The translations under genes and the position numbers were made by a program. Positions 5,998 to 10,240 of a stretch of DNA of 10,240 bases are shown piece after piece. How positions within the stretch are numbered: position 1 is the stretch's first letter; each line of letters begins with the position of its first letter. Source of the stretch: Clostridiales bacterium (lineage in GTDB: Bacteria > Bacillota > Clostridia > Oscillospirales > Butyricicoccaceae); assembly GCA_019420045.1 (NCBI GenBank), contig JAHZHY010000235.1, forward strand, positions 1 through 10,240, in the 5' to 3' direction. Below the pieces are notes generated by a model. It saw only the letters and a list, made by a program, of their open reading frames with translations, was not told where the DNA came from and searched no databases.

Positions 5998-6284
5998 TGA
6001 GTATTTTTGAAGCACTGATGTTGGCTTGCTTTGGGGCGGCTTGGCCTATGAACATTGCCAAATCCTTGCGCACCAAGTCCACCAAAGGAAAAAGTCTTGC
6101 TTTTCTTATGGTTATCGAGATCGGCTATGTAGCCGGTATCACACATAAGATCCTGTACAGCCAGGATATTGTCATGTTGCTGTATATCATCAACTTCCTG
6201 ATGGTGGGCACCGATATGACCCTGTATTTTATCTATCGCAGTCGGGAAAAGAAAGAGGAAAAGGCAAAGGAGCTGAAAAAATGA
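5997..6284 (+). CDS. Small three-helix membrane protein, SemiSWEET/PQ-loop-like
   Basis: This 95-residue protein starts at ATG 5997 after GAGAGGA; TTG 5991 is an in-frame but unlikely alternative. Three hydrophobic segments are visible at about residues 3-20, 33-52 and 57-80, followed by a charged tail (RSREKKEEKAKELKK). The first helix ends in AAWPMNIAKSLRTKSTKGKS, which resembles the PQ-loop of SemiSWEETs, where a Pro-Gln motif is followed by I/L-x-K-x-x-R/K-T/x-K-S-x-x-G-x-S; here the pair is Pro17-Met18 instead of Pro-Gln. Length, three helices and this loop support a SemiSWEET-like fold, a family of small dimeric sugar transporters. Actual transport and substrate are inferred only, and the changed PQ position could alter function. 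It overlaps the next gene by 4 bases, so the two are likely co-translated. Confidence 0.65.
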   Translation: MSIFEALMLACFGAAWPMNIAKSLRTKSTKGKSLAFLMVIEIGYVAGITHKILYSQDIVMLLYIINFLMVGTDMTLYFIYRSREKKEEKAKELKK

Positions 6285-7876
6285 GTACATGTCTAACGCC
6301 GCAGCAAGAAAAAGAGATCGATTCCATTTTCCATCGCTGGCAAAACGGCCTGTGCCCCGGTGGGCAGGTGTTGGTACGGCGGAAAGGAGAAGTGATTTAC
6401 GATAAATCCTTCGGCTATGCCAATCTGGAACACCAGATCCCGGTGGGGGAAAACACCGTTTTTCATGTGGCTTCGGTTTCCAAACAGGTGACTGTGCTCA
6501 GTCTGCTGCTTCTGGCGGAAGAGGGAAAGGTGTGTCTCACCGACGATATCCGGGATTATGCCCCGGAATTGATCTTGTTCCGTGAGCCTGTGACTTTGTA
6601 TGACCTGATGCACAATATTTCCGGCATCCGGGACCAGTGGGAGCTTCTGATGATGCGCGGCGTGCGCATTGACGATACCATCACCATGGAAGATCTGAAA
6701 CGGATGATTTCCATGCAGACTATCCTGAATTTTGAGCCCGGCAGCGAGTATCTGTACAGCAACTCCAATTTCACTCTCATTGCCCATGTGGTGGAGAAGG
6801 TCTCCGGCCTGAGCCTCAGGGAGTTTGCCGCCCAACGGATTTTTGCTCCTTTGGGCATGGACCATACCTGCATCAAAACAGCTTACACCCAAGTGATCCC
6901 GGGGCGGGCCTATTCCTATGACGATGACGGAGAGGGGAGATTTACCTATCACCCCATCAACTATTCGGCCTATGGGGCCACATCCCTGCACACCACCGTC
7001 CACGATTTGATGAAGCTGCTGGAAAACTACAAAAACCCCACCATCTGCCAAAAAGAAACGGTGGAAAAGATGATGGAGCGGCCGATGCTGGCCGATGGCA
7101 GCCGGAGCATTTATGGCGGCGGCCTGATGCTGGGAGAATATGAAGGCCATCCTTTCCTGGAGCACGGGGGAGTGGATGCGGCTTACCGGGCGCACACCAT
7201 TCGTTTTTACGACCCGGAAGACGATCTGGATATCGCCATTGTCAGCAATACCCAGAACACCATTCCCGGCGTAGCGGCCCGGCAGATCGCCCGGGTGGTG
7301 CTGGGACTGGGAACGGAAACGCCGCAGCATCAGCAGTATCTTCTGGAGCAGGCGCCACAGCAGGAGAAAACCGGCGTTTATTGGGCAGAAGAGCCCAGCC
7401 TGGCCTGCTTCACCGTTTGCCGGGATCAGGAAGGCCAGCTGCATCTGGGAGGGGAAAACGGCACTCTGCTCCATCCTATGGAAGGAAACTGCTACCGCAT
7501 CGGTTATCTGGAAGATGTGATCTATCTGGGCAAGGAAAAGCCAGCCTGCCAGATGGGAGCCAATCTATATCCTCTGGTAAAGGTGGATACCGCTCCCCAG
7601 GACACCGACTTTTTGCTGGAATACGAGGGCACCTATCAGAGCGATGAAGTGGACACCCGGTATTTCATCACCGAAGAGGAAGGGTATTTGTATGCTTCCC
7701 ACACCCGCCATGGCAAGGGACGGCTGTATCCTCTGGACCGGGATCGGTATGGCGTGCAGATCGGTGGTCTCACTTTGCGCCTGACCTTCACCAGAGGTTC
7801 CGGTAACCGGGTCACAGGACTTGTGATGGACGGCGGAAGAGTGCGGCATCTGGGATTCACACGGGAAGAAATGTAA
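6281..7876 (+). CDS. Beta-lactamase-fold serine hydrolase (PF00144 type) with C-terminal beta domain
   Basis: This 531-residue protein starts at ATG 6281, overlapping the upstream stop (ATGA), with AAAGGAG about 8 bases before. Residues 1 to about 345 form a class C beta-lactamase/penicillin-binding-fold domain: SVSK (S65-x-x-K68, nucleophile and base), YSN (Y159-S160-N161), and HGG (H295-G296-G297, the equivalent of KTG). GGQVLVRRKGEVIYDKSFGYAN near the start and FEPGSEYLYSNSNF around the second motif are typical. The remaining 185 or so residues look like the beta-rich C-terminal domain often attached to these hydrolases (LLEYEGTYQSDEVDTRYFIT is a typical repeat-like start). There is no signal peptide, unlike true beta-lactamases, so it probably acts in the cytosol as an esterase, amidase or D-peptidase rather than for antibiotic resistance. 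The substrate is unknown. Confidence 0.9.
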   Translation: MSTCLTPQQEKEIDSIFHRWQNGLCPGGQVLVRRKGEVIYDKSFGYANLEHQIPVGENTVFHVASVSKQVTVLSLLLLAEEGKVCLTDDIRDYAPELILFREPVTLYDLMHNISGIRDQWELLMMRGVRIDDTITMEDLKRMISMQTILNFEPGSEYLYSNSNFTLIAHVVEKVSGLSLREFAAQRIFAPLGMDHTCIKTAYTQVIPGRAYSYDDDGEGRFTYHPINYSAYGATSLHTTVHDLMKLLENYKNPTICQKETVEKMMERPMLADGSRSIYGGGLMLGEYEGHPFLEHGGVDAAYRAHTIRFYDPEDDLDIAIVSNTQNTIPGVAARQIARVVLGLGTETPQHQQYLLEQAPQQEKTGVYWAEEPSLACFTVCRDQEGQLHLGGENGTLLHPMEGNCYRIGYLEDVIYLGKEKPACQMGANLYPLVKVDTAPQDTDFLLEYEGTYQSDEVDTRYFITEEEGYLYASHTRHGKGRLYPLDRDRYGVQIGGLTLRLTFTRGSGNRVTGLVMDGGRVRHLGFTREEM

Positions 7877-7893
7877 AAACAGATAGTGGGTAG

Positions 7894-7919
7894 AAAAGCG
7901 GGGCACACACCCCGCTTTT
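7894..7919 (+). terminator. Rho-independent terminator after the serine hydrolase
   Basis: The stem AAAAGCGGGG (7894-7903) with CCCCGCTTTT (7910-7919) has loop CACACA. The T run is only four and lies within the stem, so termination may be partial, which would allow readthrough into the ProX-like gene 23 bases downstream; no separate promoter was recognised for that gene. Confidence 0.8.
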
Positions 7920-7942
7920 GCCCTGAACAGGAGGAAAGACCA

Positions 7943-8461
7943 ATGGAGAGAAGTTCGCCTCAGGCGATTTATGATTTGTTGAAGCAGTGGGGCATTGATT
8001 TCAAAAGCGTGGCCCATCCGGAAGCGGCCACCATGGAGGATTGCAAAGCCATCGGGGAAAAGCTGGGTGCACCTTTTTGCAAAAATCTGTTCCTGGCCAA
8101 CCGGCAGCAAACGGAATTTTTCCTGCTGCTCATCGGAGAGGACAAGAAGTTCCGCACGGCAGAGGTCTCCAAAAAGATCGGCCGCTCCCGCTTGAGCTTT
8201 GGCAACGAGGACAAGCTGTATCAGGCTTTGGGTGTGCGTCCTGGTTCCATTTCGCCCATGGGGCTGGTGTTTGATGAAGACCACGAGATCCATCTGATCG
8301 TGGATGAGGATGTGGCTGCGCTGCCCGCCTTCTGCGTCCACCCCTGCCGCAACACCGAGAGCCTGGTCATCTCTCAGGAAGGGTTCCGGGAATATCTGAA
8401 GCACACCGGCCATACCCCTCAGTACATCCAGATCACCGGGGAAGTGCCGGAGAAAGAATAG
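7943..8461 (+). CDS. ProX/PrdX (YbaK-superfamily) aminoacyl-tRNA deacylase
   Basis: This 172-residue protein starts at ATG 7943 (MERSSPQAIYDLL), 8 bases after a full AGGAGG (7929-7934); the in-frame GTG 7886 lies before the terminator and is rejected. Signature segments of the freestanding prolyl-tRNA editing family are present in order: VAHPEAATMEDCKAIG (about 23-38), CKNLFLAN with K47, LSFGNEDKLYQALGVRPGSI (about 92-111), GLVFDEDHEIHLIVDEDV, then VHPCRNTESLVIS and a GHTP end. Related proteins (ProXp-ala, PrdX) act in the cytosol and hydrolyse mischarged Ala-tRNA(Pro) or similar; a lysine in the KNLFL motif is functionally important in that family. The exact tRNA/amino-acid specificity cannot be read from the sequence. 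The gene forms a pair with the M42 peptidase 12 bases downstream. Confidence 0.9.
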   Translation: MERSSPQAIYDLLKQWGIDFKSVAHPEAATMEDCKAIGEKLGAPFCKNLFLANRQQTEFFLLLIGEDKKFRTAEVSKKIGRSRLSFGNEDKLYQALGVRPGSISPMGLVFDEDHEIHLIVDEDVAALPAFCVHPCRNTESLVISQEGFREYLKHTGHTPQYIQITGEVPEKE

Positions 8462-8465
8462 GAGG
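8460..8465 (+). promoter_or_regulatory. Ribosome site of the M42 peptidase overlapping the ProX-like stop codon
   Basis: AGGAGG at 8460-8465 shares its first two bases with the TAG stop (8459-8461) and is 8 bases from ATG 8474. Ribosomes ending on the first gene would sit on this site, so translation of the two is probably linked. Confidence 0.7.
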
Positions 8466-8473
8466 AACGAAGG

Positions 8474-9529
8474 ATGAAAGAGCTGCTGCAGGATCTGGTG
8501 TCCCTGCCGGGCACCTGTGGGTTTGAAGAAAATGTGGCCCAATACCTTTACCGCCGGGTGGCGCCCCTGGCCGACGAAGCTTATGTGGACGGGCTGGGTA
8601 ACCTTATCGCGATGAAGCAGGGAGGCCAGGATGGCCCTACCCTGATGCTGTCGGCCCACATGGACGAAGTGGGCTTTATGGTGCGGAAGATCGAGAAAAA
8701 TGGCCTGCTGCGTTTTGAAAAACTGGGCGGTCACGATGATAGGGTACTGCCTTCGGAGCATGTGCTGGTGCATGGGGCCAAGGGGGCCTGCCATGGGATC
8801 ATCGGCACCATCTCCTGCCATATGCGCCGTTTCGACGATGAGAAGCTGGTGCGGCATTACCGCCAGCTTTATATTGATGTGGGAGCCAGAGATGATGCCG
8901 GAGTGCGGGAAATGGGCATTTCGGAAGGAGACAGCATCACCTGGGCCACGCCTCTTCAGGACTTCGGACAGAACCGGGCTTTGGGTCATGGCTTTGACGA
9001 CCGGGCCGGCTGTGCCCTCTTGGTAAAGGCTCTGGAAGAGACTGATTTCTCCCAGGTTCATGGCAAGGTGTATTTCGTCTTTTCCTCCCAGGAAGAGGTG
9101 GGGCTGCGGGGCGCCCGGGTAGCTTCCCAGCAGATCGCCGCCGATGTGGCTCTGGCGGTGGATACCACCCCGGCCAGCGATACACCGGAAAGCGTCAACG
9201 ACGGCACCATTTTGCTGGGCGGTGGCCCTGGGGTCAAGGCCATGGATGGCAGTCTTGTGGCCAACACCAAAGTGCGCCGCCGCCTTCAGGAGCTGTGCGC
9301 CAAGCTGAACATTCCCTGCCAGATCGAGGTGTTCCCGGGCATCGGCACCGATGCTGGGGAGATGCACAAGGAGAAGGCCGGTGTGCCTACCGGAGTGATC
9401 TCCATTCCTTCCCGGTATGCCCATTGCCCCCACGAAGTGATCGATTGGGGAGACATGGATCAGTGCCTGAAGCTGCTTCAGGCGTTCATTCTGTCTCTGC
9501 GGGAGCCGGGAGAATTCTGGAGTCTGTAA
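8474..9529 (+). CDS. M42-family metalloaminopeptidase
   Basis: This 351-residue protein has the standard length for M42 (tetrahedral/FrvX-type) peptidases. The metal-ligand and catalytic pattern is complete: SAHMDEVGF (H62, with D64 orienting it), HGFDDRAG (D175/D176 bridging region), SSQEEVGLRGA (E207 base, E208 ligand), VDTTPA (D230), and RYAHCPHEV (H317). The N-terminal LLQDLVSLPGTCGFEENVAQ and the GTDAGEMHKEKAGVPTGVIS segment are also typical. The family forms large cytosolic dodecamers that trim peptides from the N-terminus; specificity varies (acidic, hydrophobic or broad) and cannot be assigned. Start ATG 8474 has a full AGGAGG 8 bases upstream that overlaps the previous stop, so it is in an operon with the ProX-like gene. 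An 8-bp tandem duplication (TCTGTAAA, 9523-9538) spans the stop codon. Confidence 0.94.
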   Translation: MKELLQDLVSLPGTCGFEENVAQYLYRRVAPLADEAYVDGLGNLIAMKQGGQDGPTLMLSAHMDEVGFMVRKIEKNGLLRFEKLGGHDDRVLPSEHVLVHGAKGACHGIIGTISCHMRRFDDEKLVRHYRQLYIDVGARDDAGVREMGISEGDSITWATPLQDFGQNRALGHGFDDRAGCALLVKALEETDFSQVHGKVYFVFSSQEEVGLRGARVASQQIAADVALAVDTTPASDTPESVNDGTILLGGGPGVKAMDGSLVANTKVRRRLQELCAKLNIPCQIEVFPGIGTDAGEMHKEKAGVPTGVISIPSRYAHCPHEVIDWGDMDQCLKLLQAFILSLREPGEFWSL

Positions 9530-9538
9530 ATCTGTAAA
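9523..9538. repeat. 8-bp tandem duplication across the M42 stop codon
   Basis: TCTGTAAA occurs twice in a row (9523-9530, 9531-9538). The first copy carries the last sense bases and the TAA stop. It is probably a simple replication-slippage duplication with no coding effect. Confidence 0.6.
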
Positions 9539-9540
9539 TC

Positions 9541-9567
9541 AAAAGGCGGCTGAAAAGCCGCCTTTTT
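9541..9567 (+). terminator. Rho-independent terminator after the M42 peptidase
   Basis: A perfect 11-bp stem, AAAAGGCGGCT (9541-9551) with AGCCGCCTTTT (9556-9566), has a GAAA loop and a five-T run (9563-9567). It ends the ProX-M42 unit 11 bases after the stop. Confidence 0.92.
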
Positions 9568-9591
9568 CAGTGAGAAGAGAAAGGAGTCGAA

Positions 9592-10122
9592 ATGGAAGGA
9601 GTCAAACGGAATCAGGTATGCCTTATGCCCCATCAAAAGTCCTGGGACGAGGAATTTGAGCGGGTACGGAAGCAGATTCTGGGTGTATGGGGAGAAAATG
9701 TGCTGGACATCCAGCATGTGGGCAGCACGGCCATCCCCTCCATCTGGGCCAAGCCCATTTTGGATGTGGCAGTGCGCCTCTGCTCGATAGAGCGTATGAA
9801 CAAAGACAAACTGGAAGAGCTGGGCTATGATTACCGAGGCCCTCAGCATGGAAAAGAAACCTATCATCTTTTTGTGCTGCGGGGAGCGGGGGAGTTGTCG
9901 CTGCATCACATCCACTGCTACGACAAAAGCGATGAGGAGTTTTTTCAGCTGGTGGGGTTTCGGGATTACCTTTGCACCCATGAGGAAAAGGCCGCAGAAT
10001 ATGAAAAGCTGAAAAAATCTTTGGCCGCACAATATCCCCTGGATCGTGTGGCTTATACAGAAGGAAAGAGGGCTTTTATCCAGGGGATTTATGATATTCT
10101 TGAGAAAAACGAAACAATTTGA
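9592..10122 (+). CDS. GrpB/UPF0157 family protein (nucleotidyltransferase-fold)
   Basis: This 176-residue protein is close to the usual 165-180 of the family. ATG 9592 follows AAAGGAG (9580-9586) with 5-base spacing. The defining motif is at residues 42-61: HVGSTAIPSIWAKPILDVAV, containing the Gly-Ser pair (G44-S45) and aspartate D58 of the nucleotidyltransferase-like fold; HHIHCY and FRDYLCTHEEKAAEYEKLKK further on are also typical of GrpB proteins. The biological role of this family is not established; some members are fused to kinases or acetyltransferases. It is preceded by the 9541-9567 terminator and followed by a strong terminator, so it looks like a single-gene unit, though no clear promoter was recognised in the short gap before it. 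Confidence 0.9.
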   Translation: MEGVKRNQVCLMPHQKSWDEEFERVRKQILGVWGENVLDIQHVGSTAIPSIWAKPILDVAVRLCSIERMNKDKLEELGYDYRGPQHGKETYHLFVLRGAGELSLHHIHCYDKSDEEFFQLVGFRDYLCTHEEKAAEYEKLKKSLAAQYPLDRVAYTEGKRAFIQGIYDILEKNETI

Positions 10123-10159
10123 TGGGGTTATTGTTGGTTTGCGCTCTGTGGAAAAACGA

Positions 10160-10190
10160 AAAAAGACACGACCAAAAGTCGTGTCTTTTT
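10160..10190. terminator. Strong Rho-independent terminator after the GrpB-family gene
   Basis: GACACGAC (10165-10172) pairs with GTCGTGTC (10178-10185) around loop CAAAA, flanked by five A on the left and five T (10186-10190) on the right, giving a 13-bp stem. The symmetric A/T flanks allow action on both strands. The 37 bases between the GrpB-family stop and this hairpin hold nothing recognisable. Confidence 0.92.
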
Positions 10191-10200
10191 GTATAAAGAA

Positions 10201-10223
10201 AACCACTCGCTAGGCGAGTGGTT
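10201..10223 (-). terminator. Palindrome at window edge, likely terminator of a minus-strand gene beyond the window
   Basis: AACCACTCGC (10201-10210) pairs perfectly with GCGAGTGGTT (10214-10223) around loop TAG. On the plus strand it is followed by CAAAAG, a poor T tract; on the minus strand the stem is followed by T-rich sequence (complement of AAAGAA), which suits a terminator for a convergent gene outside the window. A mobile-element end is an alternative. The last 17 bases of the window (10224-10240) show nothing else. Confidence 0.55.
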
Positions 10224-10240
10224 CAAAAGAAGCCTTGTGG

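Noticed and set aside
6281..7876. Antibiotic-resistance beta-lactamase
   Set aside because: There is no signal peptide and the C-terminal domain and motif wording fit the broad serine-hydrolase family; resistance is not supported.
7886..7942. Upstream GTG start for the ProX-like gene
   Set aside because: It falls before and through the terminator hairpin; ATG 7943 has a perfect AGGAGG at good spacing.
7565..9433. 622-codon open frame on the minus strand across the hydrolase, ProX-like and M42 genes
   Set aside because: It spans three well-supported plus-strand genes and two terminator or intergenic regions and has no family resemblance; a shadow frame.
9523..9538. Tandem TCTGTAAA repeat as an attachment site
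   Set aside because: It is only 8 bases, directly adjacent, with no mobile gene nearby; simple slippage is enough to explain it.
1..10240. CRISPR array, tRNA or rRNA gene, prophage or integrated element
   Set aside because: There are no regularly spaced repeats, cloverleaf or rRNA-like stretches, integrase or phage genes; intergenic gaps are all under about 200 bases and are filled by terminators, promoters and ribosome sites.

Overview
The window looks like a compact stretch of chromosome from a GC-rich anaerobic Firmicute, most likely a Clostridia/Oscillospiraceae-type gut or rumen bacterium. The reasons are strong AGGAGG-type ribosome sites before nearly every gene, GC-rich third codon positions, ATGA/TAATG gene overlaps, a Rho-independent hairpin at almost every operon end, and the gene families present (Etf-linked FAD oxidase, C_GCAxxG_C_C protein, ProX/PrdX deacylase, M42 peptidase, AbgB-like amidohydrolase). 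The taxon is inferred from gene content. No rRNA, tRNA, CRISPR array or complete mobile element is visible.

Layout. 1-216 (+): last 71 codons of an AbgB-type M20 amidohydrolase, then a terminator. 270-811 (+): a RelA/SpoT-like HD-domain gene that is frameshifted and appears to have lost a short segment including a metal-ligand histidine. 852-1697 (-): AraC-family regulator, convergent with the HD gene over a shared two-way terminator and divergent from the next operon. 1865-5438 (+): a tightly overlapping three-gene operon of FAD-linked 2-hydroxyacid (lactate/glycolate-type) dehydrogenase, EtfB, and EtfA with an N-terminal two-cluster ferredoxin domain. 5492-5887 (-): C_GCAxxG_C_C putative redox protein. 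5997-7876 (+): a SemiSWEET-like three-helix membrane protein overlapping by 4 bases a cytosolic beta-lactamase-fold serine hydrolase. 7943-9529 (+): ProX/YbaK-type aminoacyl-tRNA deacylase and an M42 aminopeptidase. 9592-10122 (+): GrpB/UPF0157 protein, a strong terminator, and a second palindrome at the window edge.

How the genes may work together. The central unit (1865-5438) has the parts of an electron-confurcating dehydrogenase-Etf complex like Ldh-EtfAB of Acetobacterium woodii: a flavin dehydrogenase oxidises a 2-hydroxyacid, and EtfBA with FeS clusters would combine those electrons with low-potential ferredoxin electrons to reduce NAD+. The divergent AraC protein is the natural candidate regulator, and a perfect 15-bp palindrome overlaps its own predicted promoter. 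The other genes look like ordinary housekeeping or peptide-metabolism functions. The items most worth checking are the substrate and cluster content of the Etf complex, the broken HD gene, the coupled transporter-like/hydrolase pair, and the edge palindrome.
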